From assembly GCA_020540725.1 (NCBI GenBank), contig JAJBSL010000012.1, positions 1 through 64,000 of the forward strand: a stretch of 64,000 bases of DNA. Direction: 5' to 3'. This DNA comes from Lachnospiraceae bacterium EP-SM-12S-S03 (GTDB taxonomy: Bacteria; Bacillota; Clostridia; Lachnospirales; Lachnospiraceae). Both the position numbers and the translations under genes were made by a program. A model generated the notes under the pieces. The model was given only the letters and a program-made list of their open reading frames with translations. It was not told where the DNA came from and searched no databases. Each line of letters begins with the position of its first letter. Position 1 is the stretch's first letter. Shown in pieces: positions 53,555 to 62,992 of this stretch.

Positions 53555-56500
53555 ATGAAAGTGAAACAAAAAGCAAAGCGGGTTGTATCCGGATTGCTGA
53601 CAGCGGTCACTCTTTTATCTACGGTGTTATCACCAATCAGCAGTTATGCTGCGGAGCTTCCGAAAGAAAGAAAACTGCCTCTTTTGGAAGAGGTACAAAG
53701 CCAGCTAGATGAAGATGAAATTGTTCTGGCAAAGGATCATCAGGTGGAAGTGGGAACAAGTTTTGACGTGAAAACAGATTTTACAGGGTTAGAGATCAAG
53801 GATGCGGCAAAGGTAAAGATTACTTTTGAGGAAGCAAAGAATGAGCAGGGAGAGGATTTTACAACATCCCATGCAGATACCTATAAAACTGTTTATCATG
53901 TAGAAACGGTCAATCAGGAACATCCGAATTATCAGATCAGCAGAAATGTGGTCGTAAAGGAAATAGAAAAAGAGAGTGAAAGTCCTTCAGCAGATGCAGA
54001 GCAATCCGAAACAAAAGAGACGGAAGAAGATGAGGAGGATTCAGAGAAGCCGTCAGAAATCCCAACAGAGACACCGGATGTATCAGAAGGAAATGCTGCT
54101 TTTGATGCTTTGGTAGAACAGATGACAGAGCAGGATACCTTTGATGAAGGATCGGGATTAGCATTACATGATGTAATGGAACAGGCTGCAAATCAGGGAG
54201 TTGATTTTGAGTCTATGGAAACCGGAGAAGTTGCGACTTTTTCAGCAATAGCAGCCAGAGATGCAAGTGTAGGATCTCAGCAGGTAACTATTGAAAAAGG
54301 TCCAATATATCGATATGCAGACTATGGGCTTGGAACATATCTTACAGAGCCGTATTATATTTCTTATGGAAGTGTAAGAGCAACAGCTTATTGTATCCAG
54401 CCGGCAAAGCCAGGTCCGGGTTCCGGTACCTATACCATTACAAAGCTGGCTGATAATCAGACTCTTGCAAAGGTATGTTATTACGGTACCGATGCGGCAG
54501 GTGCAGAAAGTTATTTTGCGAACAAGCACAGTGATTTTTCAGCAGGAAAGAGATTTATCCTTGTCCATATGGCGGCTGCTTATGCTTATGGCAGTAGTGA
54601 TGCGTTCTATGGAACCAATGCAACAGGACAGGAACTAGCAATGGATATTTACAATTATTGTGTAAAGAAGCCTGAGATACCGGATGTGTCCATGTCATTT
54701 TCCGATGCCAATGTAAAGGCTTATGTAGAAGGAAATACACAGCGTACAAAGGAAATCACATTCCATGCGGCAGGACAGCAGAGTGTGACGATCAGCCTTC
54801 CATCCGGAGTGCGTTTTCACAACGTGAGTACAGGAAGTACAAGTACACCGGGAGCAAAGGTAACGGTCAAGGGAGGTACAAAGTTTTATCTTTCTGCGCC
54901 TCTGACACAGGCAGAAGATACCGCAGAAGTATTTGCTACAACGATGGCAGGTGGATTGAAGAAAGATTATTCTGCGTATAAGCTGACAACGAATTCCAGT
55001 ACTCAAGATCTTGCCTTTATTTTTGGAGAAGGTGTGGAAACAACAAATAAAGTAAGCCTGAATGTTACATGGACAAAGCAGGCGGAGGTTTCCATTGTAA
55101 AGAATGATAAAGACACCGGAAACCATCTGGCAGGAGCAATCTATGGTGTTTACCGTGATAAGGAGTGCTCAGATCTGATCACGCAGATGCCTGAGACAGA
55201 TAAAAAGGGCGCTTCTAAAGTAATCATCGAAAAAACACAGGATGTTGTGTATGTAAAAGAGATCCAGCCACCGGCAAATTATCAGGCAGATCCAACTGTT
55301 TATTCGGTAGATATCAATATCGGTAAAACAAGTACAAAAAATGTTTTGAATGAACGTACTTATGCAAAGATCCATCTGATCAAAGAAGACGCAGAAACAG
55401 GGGCAAATCCACAAGGAGATGCGACTTTAGAAGGTGCGGTGTATGGCCTCTATGCGAGAGAAAACATTGTACATCCAGATGGAACAACAGGAATTGTCCA
55501 TAAAGCCGGAGATCTTGTATCTACCTTAAAAGTAGATCGGAAGGGAGATGCTGTGGTAAAAGACCTGTATCTTGGAAAATATTTTGTAAAAGAGATCCAG
55601 GCGCCGGAAGGATATCTGTTAGACGAGACAGAGCATGATGTGGAATGTTCTTATGAAGGGGGCACAGTTCCAACGATAGAACGTACTGTGAAATCAGCAG
55701 AACTTGTTATGAAACAGCCGTTCCAGATCATAAAAGCTGCGAACAATGGAGAAACGGATGCAGATCTGTTAAAAGGGGCAGGTTTCAGCGCTTACTTAAA
55801 GAGCAGCCTGGAGAAAAAAGAGGATGGAAGTTATGATTTTTCCCATGCAGAGCCAGTCATCCTTACAGCAGATGGTAAAACGGAAATGTTCACAGATGAG
55901 AAAGGGTATGCGTGCAGTATTCCGCTTCCATATGGAACGTATATTGTACGAGAAACAACCACACCTCATAATTATAAACCGGTAGAGGATTTTGAGATTA
56001 CCATCCGTGAAAACAATCCGGATAAACCGCAGGTTTGGAAGGTACTGTTGGACAAAGAATTTTCCGCAAAGTTAAAGATCATCAAAAAAGATGATGAAAC
56101 AAAGAAACCGGTGTTAGTAGCCGGCACAGAATTTAAAATTTATGATCTGGATCATAAGAAATATGTGGAACAGGTAACAACCTATCCTACGGTCACAGTC
56201 CATAAATCTTTCTTTACGGACAGCCAGGGATACCTGATCTTACCGAAAAACTTAGAGATCGGTCACTATCGTATTGAAGAAGTTACAGCGCCGGATGGAT
56301 ATGTTGTGAACAAAAACTATGTAGAGATCACCGTGGATTCGGATACTGCCTATGAAGTAGATGGAGTAAGTGGAGATGTGATCATTGAAGTTTCCTATGA
56401 AGATCAGCCGGTAAAGGGAAATCTTATTGTGTATAAGAAAGGTGAGATGCTTTCCGGTTTTGAGAACGACTTTATCTATAAAGAACAGTACCTTTCCGGG

Positions 56501-58783
56501 GCGGAATTTGAAGTGCGTGCGGCAGAGGATATCTGCACTCCGGATCATCAGAAAGATGCAGATGGAAACCGTATCGTACTTTATGCAAAGGATACGCTTG
56601 TGACAACGATCACAACGGGAGAGAGTGGAAAAGCTGTAGCAAAGGATCTGCCGCTTGGAAGATACTATGTAGTGGAAACAAAGGCACCGGAAGGATTTGT
56701 ATTAAATCCGGAGCCGGTAAAGGTTGCATTAACTTATCAGGATCAGGATACACCGATCGTTGAAGCAGAAGCAATCGTAGGAAATGACAGACAGAAAGTC
56801 GCTATTTCCGTAGAAAAACAGGATGCAGAAAATGGGCAGGTATTATCTGGGGCTGTGTTTGGCATCTATAACAAGAAAGATATCCAGGCAAATGGAAAAG
56901 TTCTTGTGAAAGCAGATACCTTATTACAGAAAATGACATCCGATGAGAACGGTATGGCAACATGCACCCTGGATCTTCCATTTGGAGAATACTATGTAAA
57001 AGAATTAAAAGCGCCGGAAGGTTTTGTTTCTTCGGATGAGGTTCTGGAATTTGTTGCAGAGTATCAGGGACAGGAGACAAAGATTGTTTCCTTACAGGCC
57101 GTAAAGAAGAATGAACCGACTACAGCAGAGTTCACAAAGGTTGATTTGACTACAGGTGTAGAGCTGGAGGGCGCGAGATTGAAGGTAATGGATAAAGATG
57201 GAAATGTGATCGATGAATGGACATCTGAAAAGGATAAGCCACATGTGATCAAACGTCTTGCAGTAGGAGAAACTTATACCCTTCATGAAGAATTTGCTCC
57301 ATACGGTTATCTGAAAGCAACGGATGTGACATTTACAATCAAAGATACTGCCGAAGTACAGAAAGTGGAAATGAAGGATGAGGTTCCAAAAGGGCTTCTG
57401 ATCATCAACAAAAAGGGAGAATTTTTAGAGAAGATCACTCTTCTGGATAATGTGAAAGGAACGGTAGAACATTTCTTTGAATATATCACAGGAAACTTAA
57501 GTGAAGTCACCTTTGAAGTCTATGCTGCAGAAGATATCAAGGCTGCAGATGGCATAAGTGCAGACCATTATAAGAAAGATGAGCTGGTAGGCACGGTCAC
57601 AACCGATGAGAAGGGAATCGCAAAAATGGAAGACCTTCCGGTAGGAAAATATTATGTGAAGGAAGTGAAAACGGCACATGGTTTTGTACTGGATGGAGAG
57701 CCTAGATTTGTGGATCTGACCTATCGTGACCAGGATACACCGGTGGTTACTTTTGATGAAGAATGGCAGAACAACCGGCAGAAGATAAAAGTAACGATCC
57801 TTAAAAAAGAAAAGGAAACAGAACGTATGCTGGAAGGTGCGATCTTCGGCTTATTTACAAAAGAAGATATCAAAGGCAGAGATGGAAAAGTCCTGATGGA
57901 AGCCGGAACGTTGATCGAGCAGAAAACAACGGATGAAAATGGACAGATCCTTTTCAAAGCAGATCTTCCAGTGGATGGGACCTATATCGTAAAAGAAATC
58001 TATGCGCCGGATGGTTTTGTGACATCGAATGAAGAAAAGGAATTCACTTTTGAGTATGGAAAACCAGAAGAAGCTGAGGTTTCCTATGAGTTTGTTTTTG
58101 AAAATGAGCCGACAACGGTAGAACTTACGAAAACAGACCTTACCACAGGGAAAGAACTTCCGGGAGCGCATCTGAAGGTGACAGATGAAGATGGAAATGT
58201 AATCGAGGAGTGGGTATCTACAGAGAAAGCCCATGTGATCAAGGAACTGACCGTTGGAAAATCCTATACGATGACAGAAACAAAACCGGCAGATGGATAT
58301 GTAACTGCTGAGAGCATTACATTTACAGTAGAAAATACTGCAGAAATCCAGAAACAGGAGATGAAAGATGATGTGACAAAGGTGTTGATCTCGAAACAGG
58401 ATATCGCAGGAAAAGAGCTTCCAGGTGCAAAGCTTACGATCTTAGATGAAGATGGAAAAGTGGTAGAAAGCTGGACATCTACAGAAGAGGCACATTATAT
58501 AGAGATGCTTCCGATCGGAAAGTACACGCTCAGGGAAGAAACGGCACCAGAAGGTTATCTGGTTGCAAAGGATGTGGAATTTGAAGTAAAAGATACCGCC
58601 GAAGTGCAGAAGGTTGTTATGGTTGATGAGGAAAAACCAAAAGAAAGCACTCCGGAAGGTGGAAAACCTTCTAAAGATGCACCGAAGACTGGGGATAACA
58701 CCAACTTGCTGTTATGGCTGCTCGTGCTTGGAATGAGTTTAAGTGGAGTGGTAGTCCTTGGAAGAAAAATAAAGAAGAAATAA
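53555..58783 (+). CDS. giant SpaA/Cna-B-type cell-surface protein
   Basis: A 1742-residue surface protein. Signal peptide at 1-33 (VVSGLLTAVTLLSTVL, cleavage near SYAAE). An acidic region (about 135-180), a domain with Cys280 in AYCIQPAKPG resembling a thioester domain, then from about residue 510 some eleven prealbumin-like SpaA/Cna-B domains, each starting with a Lys (e.g. FTKVDLTTG, LTKTDLTTG) and ending with a Glu strand (KELKAPEGFV, REETAPEGYL) as expected for isopeptide bonds. The C-terminus has the sortase-type motif APKTG, a membrane span and KIKKK. It probably acts as an adhesin for host or mating-partner contact. Confidence 0.9.
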   Translation: MKVKQKAKRVVSGLLTAVTLLSTVLSPISSYAAELPKERKLPLLEEVQSQLDEDEIVLAKDHQVEVGTSFDVKTDFTGLEIKDAAKVKITFEEAKNEQGEDFTTSHADTYKTVYHVETVNQEHPNYQISRNVVVKEIEKESESPSADAEQSETKETEEDEEDSEKPSEIPTETPDVSEGNAAFDALVEQMTEQDTFDEGSGLALHDVMEQAANQGVDFESMETGEVATFSAIAARDASVGSQQVTIEKGPIYRYADYGLGTYLTEPYYISYGSVRATAYCIQPAKPGPGSGTYTITKLADNQTLAKVCYYGTDAAGAESYFANKHSDFSAGKRFILVHMAAAYAYGSSDAFYGTNATGQELAMDIYNYCVKKPEIPDVSMSFSDANVKAYVEGNTQRTKEITFHAAGQQSVTISLPSGVRFHNVSTGSTSTPGAKVTVKGGTKFYLSAPLTQAEDTAEVFATTMAGGLKKDYSAYKLTTNSSTQDLAFIFGEGVETTNKVSLNVTWTKQAEVSIVKNDKDTGNHLAGAIYGVYRDKECSDLITQMPETDKKGASKVIIEKTQDVVYVKEIQPPANYQADPTVYSVDINIGKTSTKNVLNERTYAKIHLIKEDAETGANPQGDATLEGAVYGLYARENIVHPDGTTGIVHKAGDLVSTLKVDRKGDAVVKDLYLGKYFVKEIQAPEGYLLDETEHDVECSYEGGTVPTIERTVKSAELVMKQPFQIIKAANNGETDADLLKGAGFSAYLKSSLEKKEDGSYDFSHAEPVILTADGKTEMFTDEKGYACSIPLPYGTYIVRETTTPHNYKPVEDFEITIRENNPDKPQVWKVLLDKEFSAKLKIIKKDDETKKPVLVAGTEFKIYDLDHKKYVEQVTTYPTVTVHKSFFTDSQGYLILPKNLEIGHYRIEEVTAPDGYVVNKNYVEITVDSDTAYEVDGVSGDVIIEVSYEDQPVKGNLIVYKKGEMLSGFENDFIYKEQYLSGAEFEVRAAEDICTPDHQKDADGNRIVLYAKDTLVTTITTGESGKAVAKDLPLGRYYVVETKAPEGFVLNPEPVKVALTYQDQDTPIVEAEAIVGNDRQKVAISVEKQDAENGQVLSGAVFGIYNKKDIQANGKVLVKADTLLQKMTSDENGMATCTLDLPFGEYYVKELKAPEGFVSSDEVLEFVAEYQGQETKIVSLQAVKKNEPTTAEFTKVDLTTGVELEGARLKVMDKDGNVIDEWTSEKDKPHVIKRLAVGETYTLHEEFAPYGYLKATDVTFTIKDTAEVQKVEMKDEVPKGLLIINKKGEFLEKITLLDNVKGTVEHFFEYITGNLSEVTFEVYAAEDIKAADGISADHYKKDELVGTVTTDEKGIAKMEDLPVGKYYVKEVKTAHGFVLDGEPRFVDLTYRDQDTPVVTFDEEWQNNRQKIKVTILKKEKETERMLEGAIFGLFTKEDIKGRDGKVLMEAGTLIEQKTTDENGQILFKADLPVDGTYIVKEIYAPDGFVTSNEEKEFTFEYGKPEEAEVSYEFVFENEPTTVELTKTDLTTGKELPGAHLKVTDEDGNVIEEWVSTEKAHVIKELTVGKSYTMTETKPADGYVTAESITFTVENTAEIQKQEMKDDVTKVLISKQDIAGKELPGAKLTILDEDGKVVESWTSTEEAHYIEMLPIGKYTLREETAPEGYLVAKDVEFEVKDTAEVQKVVMVDEEKPKESTPEGGKPSKDAPKTGDNTNLLLWLLVLGMSLSGVVVLGRKIKKK

Positions 58784-58791
58784 TGTAAGGG

Positions 58792-58834
58792 AAAGCGTTC
58801 ATGGAAACCGGAGGGAATCTGTGAACGCTTTTTT
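58792..58834 (+). terminator. terminator after the surface-protein gene
   Basis: AAAGCGTTCA (58792-58801) pairs with TGAACGCTTT (58822-58831), followed by TTTTG. It separates the adhesin from the conjugation genes. Confidence 0.85.
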
Positions 58835-58852
58835 GTTAGGAGGAACATGAGG

Positions 58853-59044
58853 ATGGACAGGACAAGAGATAAGAATCTGATCATAGAACCAAATGCAGCA
58901 ATGCCGGGGAGAAAATACAGTGAAGAAAAACCCTGGTCTTGCAAATATTGCTACTGGTGGGGAGGGAGAAAAAAGGGCTGCATTGAGAAGCAGTGCTATT
59001 ATTTGCTTCCCCCAAAGGATCAAGGGAAGAAAGGGAGTGGTTAA
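58853..59044 (+). CDS. small cysteine-rich element protein
   Basis: A 63-residue protein with WSCKYCYWWGGRKKGC and CYY, four or five cysteines that could bind zinc or an iron-sulfur cluster. I place the start at 58853 (GGAGG 9 nt upstream) rather than 58847 (3 nt). Its stop directly abuts the start of the PcfB gene. Similar short proteins precede pcfB in related elements, as I recall; role unknown. Confidence 0.7.
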   Translation: MDRTRDKNLIIEPNAAMPGRKYSEEKPWSCKYCYWWGGRKKGCIEKQCYYLLPPKDQGKKGSG

Positions 59045-59608
59045 TTGCAGGATGAAGTGAATGAAAAAATCATAGCTCTGTGTGTCCAGACAACCCGGAT
59101 GAGTACCGGCGTGCTAAAGGCATCTATGAGAAAATTTCTGGATGGAATGAGCAGACAGAAACAGAAGCGGGTACAGGTGAAGCAGGCTGTCAAAACGGGA
59201 AAAGCACAGGAAAAGGGCAGAGAAAAAGAAAGAAAACGACAGGAGATGAAAAAGCCTCATGGAAAGCAGACGATAAAACAACTGATCGCACAGGGAGCAC
59301 AGCTTACCAATATTCAGATCACGGATCAAAATATCAAGTCTTTTGACCGGGTAGCCCGGAAATACGGGATTGATTATAGTCTGAAAAAGGATTCCCATGT
59401 GGAACCGCCATTGTATCTGGTATTTTTTAAATCGAAAGATGTGGACGTGATGACGGCTGCTTTTAAAGAATATGCAGGCGTAGAGCTGGATCAGTCTAAA
59501 AAGAAAAAGCCTTCTGTCCGAAAGAAACTGCAGAAGACACAGGAGAGGAAAGCAAAACATCGTCAGAGAGTCAAGACGAAGCAGAAAGTCAGAGGCCAGG
59601 AACGATGA
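59045..59608 (+). CDS. PcfB-like (DUF3801) conjugation protein
   Basis: A 187-residue basic protein with TTG start (GGGAG about 9 nt upstream). The DUF3801/PcfB core is KKPHGKQTIKQLIAQGAQLT to VARKYGIDYSLKKD and PPLYLVFFKSKDVDVMTAAF, flanked by Lys/Arg-rich tails. In pCF10 PcfB helps the coupling protein with substrate docking. The following VirD4 gene overlaps its stop by 4 bp, as is usual. Confidence 0.87.
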   Translation: MQDEVNEKIIALCVQTTRMSTGVLKASMRKFLDGMSRQKQKRVQVKQAVKTGKAQEKGREKERKRQEMKKPHGKQTIKQLIAQGAQLTNIQITDQNIKSFDRVARKYGIDYSLKKDSHVEPPLYLVFFKSKDVDVMTAAFKEYAGVELDQSKKKKPSVRKKLQKTQERKAKHRQRVKTKQKVRGQER

Positions 59609-61419
59609 TCCGGGAAAAGATGCAGAATATCCCGATGAAGAGAGTGGTGATATTAAGTATTCCGTATCTGATCATCTTCTATCTTGCAGATAAATGCTTT
59701 TGGCTGTACCGCCATTGCATTGGTGACAGTATGATTGAAAAAATCGGTGTGATGCTGATGAATTTCCAACTGGCATTTACGAACTGGCTCCCAAGTTTCC
59801 ATATGCAGGATTTGTTAGGAGGATTGGTGACCGCGTTTATCTTTCGGTTGATTTTGTATTATAAAGCGAAGAATGCGAAGAAGTTCCGGCATGGAGAAGA
59901 GTATGGATCGGCCAGATGGGGAAACCGGAAGGATATTGAACCGTTTGTAGATCCGATATTTGAAAATAACATTATTCTGACCGAAACAGAACGGCTTACG
60001 ATGAACAGCAGGCCAAAGGCTCCCAAATATGCCAGAAACAAGAATGTGATCGTGATCGGGGGCTCAGGATCCGGTAAAACCAGATTTTACGTCAAACCCA
60101 ATCTGATGCAGATGACAGATTGCGTATCCTATGTGGTGACAGATCCAAAGGGAACAATTATTGTAGAATGTGGAAAGATGCTGGTAAATGGCGGCTATCG
60201 GATCAAGGTGCTGAATACGATCAATTTTAAAAAGTCCATGCACTATAATCCATTTCATTACATTCGTAGTGAAAAAGATATCTTAAAACTGGTGAATACC
60301 ATCATAGCAAATACGAAGGGGGAAGGAGAAAAATCTACGGAGGATTTCTGGATTAAAGCGGAACGTCTTCTGTATTCTGCCCTGATCGGTTATATCTGGT
60401 ATGAAGCGCCGGAAGAGGAACAGAACTTTTCTACGCTTTTGGAATTTATCAATGCCAGTGAAACGAGAGAAGATGATGAAGAATTTAAGAATGCGGTAGA
60501 TGAACTGTTTGAAGAATTGGAAGCAGAGAATCCGGAACACTTTGCAGTCAGACAATACCGAAAATATAAGCTGGCTGCAGGAAAAACAGCGAAGTCGATC
60601 CTTATTTCCTGCGGTGCCAGACTTGCTCCATTTGATATCCAGGAACTTCGGGAGATCATGTCCTATGATGAGATGGAGCTGGATATGATCGGGGATCAGA
60701 AGACAGCAATGTTTGTCATTATCAGTGATACTGATGATACTTTCAACTTTGTGGTGGCGATCATGTACACACAGCTTTTTAATCTGCTCTGTGATAAAGC
60801 AGATGATGAGCATGGTGGAAGACTTCCGTACCATGTGCGATTACTGCTGGATGAGTTCAGTAATATCGGCCAGATTCCCAAATTTGATAAACTGATCGCA
60901 ACGATCCGAAGCCGTGAGATCTCCGCCTCTATTATCTTACAGTCGCAAAGCCAGTTAAAAACCATTTATAAGGATGCTGCGGAAACCATCACGGGGAATT
61001 GTGATACCGTATTATTTCTTGGGGGAAAGGAAAGCTCCACTTTAAAGGAAATTTCTGAAACGCTTGGGAAAGAGACGATTGATCTATATAATACTTCTGA
61101 TACCAGAGGAACGAGTCAGTCTTATGGTTTAAATTACCAAAAGACAGGAAAAGAACTGATGAGCCGGGATGAGCTGGCTGTTATGGATGGAAATAAATGT
61201 ATTCTTCAGTTGAGAGGTGTAAGACCATTTTTCAGCAATAAATACGATATCACAAAACATAAACGATACAAGGAATTGGCAGATGCGGATACAAGGAATG
61301 CGTTTGATGTGGAAAAATATCTGGAGCATAAGTTGACATTTTCAAAGGATACTGAGTTTGACATCTTTCGGATTGATGTGACAGAGGATGAAATAAGACA
61401 AGTGGAAATCAATAATTAA
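59605..61419 (+). CDS. VirD4/TraG-family type IV coupling protein
   Basis: A 604-residue ATPase that brings the relaxase-DNA complex to the mating channel. Two N-terminal spans (VVILSIPYLIIFYLADKCFW; DLLGGLVTAFIFRLILYY), Walker A GGSGSGKTRFYVKP, a family stretch YVVTDPKGT, Walker B VRLLLDEFSNIGQ and RSREISASIILQSQSQL. No truncation is visible. It is preceded by pcfB and followed by an inserted regulator gene rather than directly by maff2. Confidence 0.94.
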   Translation: MIREKMQNIPMKRVVILSIPYLIIFYLADKCFWLYRHCIGDSMIEKIGVMLMNFQLAFTNWLPSFHMQDLLGGLVTAFIFRLILYYKAKNAKKFRHGEEYGSARWGNRKDIEPFVDPIFENNIILTETERLTMNSRPKAPKYARNKNVIVIGGSGSGKTRFYVKPNLMQMTDCVSYVVTDPKGTIIVECGKMLVNGGYRIKVLNTINFKKSMHYNPFHYIRSEKDILKLVNTIIANTKGEGEKSTEDFWIKAERLLYSALIGYIWYEAPEEEQNFSTLLEFINASETREDDEEFKNAVDELFEELEAENPEHFAVRQYRKYKLAAGKTAKSILISCGARLAPFDIQELREIMSYDEMELDMIGDQKTAMFVIISDTDDTFNFVVAIMYTQLFNLLCDKADDEHGGRLPYHVRLLLDEFSNIGQIPKFDKLIATIRSREISASIILQSQSQLKTIYKDAAETITGNCDTVLFLGGKESSTLKEISETLGKETIDLYNTSDTRGTSQSYGLNYQKTGKELMSRDELAVMDGNKCILQLRGVRPFFSNKYDITKHKRYKELADADTRNAFDVEKYLEHKLTFSKDTEFDIFRIDVTEDEIRQVEINN

Positions 61420-61522
61420 GAAAATTTATATGTTACCAAAGTGGAAACATAGGAAAACCATGCTGGTTCTTTCATTTTTAATGGTATCGTTATATGATAT
61501 GAATGAAAGAGAGGTAAGAAGT

Positions 61523-61975
61523 ATGGCATTAAATGATAACATTAAAAAATTTAGAGAAGAAAAAAAATATACACAGCAACAACTTGCCGATAAACTGTAC
61601 GTATCACGACAAACTATTTGCCGATGGGAGAATGGTTCAAGATGTCCAGATCTAATTACAGCAAAAAAATTAGCAATGGAGCTTGGAGTCACATTGGATG
61701 AACTTATATCAGATGAAGATATCACTGATATTCAATCAAAATATGGGATATGGAAATTTGATAAGATAAAAGAAAGGGAAAAAATTCAGGTGATTCAAAA
61801 AAGAATCTTGGATTTTATAGAGATTGTAGGAGGTATATTTTTAGCAATTTCTTTGTTATTAAGAGTTCAATTTGATATGAAAGTACCAGCATGGATTACG
61901 ATAATATGTGCTTTAATAGTGACAGTAGCATTTATGTTTAATTTTATGTTGGCTAAAAAATTGGAAAGAAAGTAA
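61523..61975 (+). CDS. XRE-family regulator with C-terminal membrane spans
   Basis: A 150-residue protein: HTH at the N-terminus (KKFREEKKYTQQQLADKLYV, SRQTICRWENGSRCPDLITA) and two C-terminal hydrophobic segments (IEIVGGIFLAISLLL; WITIICALIVTVAFMFNFML). The start at 61523 has GAGAGG upstream. Membrane-linked XRE proteins of this type occur widely in Firmicutes with unknown signals. Its base composition is more AT-rich than the flanking conjugation genes and it has its own terminator, so it looks inserted. Confidence 0.85.
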   Translation: MALNDNIKKFREEKKYTQQQLADKLYVSRQTICRWENGSRCPDLITAKKLAMELGVTLDELISDEDITDIQSKYGIWKFDKIKEREKIQVIQKRILDFIEIVGGIFLAISLLLRVQFDMKVPAWITIICALIVTVAFMFNFMLAKKLERK

Positions 61976-62013
61976 AAAATCTTCAAGTATTTGTAAACAG
62001 AATAAAAAGCGTT

Positions 62014-62049
62014 AGAGCATGTAGATATCCGTCTATGTGCTCTTTTTTT
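62014..62049 (+). terminator. terminator after the membrane XRE gene
   Basis: AGAGCATGTAGA pairs with TCTATGTGCTCT (two mismatches) around TATCCG, ending in TTTTTTT. Confidence 0.75.
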
Positions 62050-62219
62050 GCGTTTTTTTAAGAAAAGGTCCTGATGATCAGGCAGAAAGGAGAAAAAAGT
62101 GAAGATAAAAATAAGATCACCTTGCAAATAAAACAGGTAAAAAAAGAGGTCTGAATAATAGGGAAAGGAGAGAGAAAACGCTGACAGACCATAGAAACAG
62201 CGTTTATTCAGAAAAGAAT

Positions 62220-62435
62220 ATGGGATTTTTCGGAAGTGCAATTACAATCTTACAGACATTAGTCGTAGCGATTGGTGCAGGTCTTGGTGTCTGGGGAGTC
62301 ATCAACCTGATGGAAGGTTACGGAAATGATAATCCGGGTGCTAAATCACAGGGAATTAAGCAGCTTATGAGTGGCGGTGGTGTGATCCTGATTGGTACAC
62401 AGTTGATTCCGCTTTTGAGTGGATTATTTGGTTAA
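62220..62435 (+). CDS. Maff2-family mobile element membrane protein
   Basis: A 71-residue two-span protein (LQTLVVAIGAGLGVWGVINLM; GGGVILIGTQLIPLLSGLFG) with the loop GNDNPGAKSQGIKQLMSGG. This is the Maff2 family, a standard small component between the coupling protein and the TrbL-like protein in Tn1549/CTn elements, resembling VirB2-type subunits. A stem AAACGCTG/CAGCGTTT (62176-62205) lies just before it, and no strong ribosome binding site is seen. Confidence 0.88.
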   Translation: MGFFGSAITILQTLVVAIGAGLGVWGVINLMEGYGNDNPGAKSQGIKQLMSGGGVILIGTQLIPLLSGLFG

Positions 62436-62454
62436 AAGAAAGGAGTAGAGATCC

Positions 62455-62715
62455 ATGTTCAATCAAATTTTTGATGCGATTGAGGAATGGATGAGGGAAC
62501 TTCTAACAGGTATGATCAGTTCTAACCTGGACCGTATGTTTACGGATGTCAATCAGAAGACAAGTGAGATTGCGGGCCAGGTTGGACAGACGCCACAAGG
62601 ATGGAATGGCAGTATCTTTAGTATGATTGAAGGACTGTCAAATTCAGTCATCATGCCGATTGCAGGTATCATCATACACGGGTATCTTTGCGGAGTATTT
62701 GGGATTCTGAACTAA
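62455..62715 (+). pseudogene. truncated TrbL/VirB6-like conjugation gene
   Basis: The frame begins MFNQIFDAIEEWMRELLTGM and continues with the typical N-terminus of the channel protein that follows Maff2, reaching NSVIMPIAGIII (about residue 73), after which about a dozen unrelated residues lead to a stop. Family members are several hundred residues with many spans, so most of the gene is missing. The break coincides with the 3' end of the opposing dUTPase gene. GGAG precedes the ATG. Confidence 0.75.
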
Positions 62716-62992
62716 CATTACTGATGATGGCATGAATTTCTCCTCGATATCCGGAATCAATAGGCGGAAGTTCGCAGACCAATCCTTTTGCTGCCATGCT
62801 GCTTCTTGGAAAGACATAACCGGCATATCCATCCGGAATCATGAGACCAAATCCTAAGGGGATTCTTGCAATCTCTCCCGGCTTTAATGTGCAGTCATAA
62901 GGCATATACACATCGGCCCCGGCATCGTTTTCATGAGGGCGGAAGGGATAATGATCTTTCTCTAACCCAAAGTCGATCAATTTAATCTTCAT
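62672..62992 (-). pseudogene. dut: dUTP diphosphatase, C-terminally truncated
   Basis: A 106-residue frame with trimeric dUTPase motifs I (DAGADVYMP), II (PRSSMAAKG) and III (IDSGYRGEIHAIISN), ending RKDTRV just where motif IV (normally followed by AQLVI) starts. Motifs IV and V, about 35-40 residues, are absent. Motif V contributes to the neighbouring active site, so the product is probably inactive. It overlaps the thyX stop by 11 bp and GGAGG-like GGGAGG precedes its ATG. Confidence 0.8.

Noticed and set aside
59114..59560. Minus-strand open frame antisense to pcfB
   Set aside because: Overlaps a recognisable DUF3801 gene in an overlapping operon; the antisense frame is Leu/Phe/Ser-rich shadow of Lys/Arg codons.
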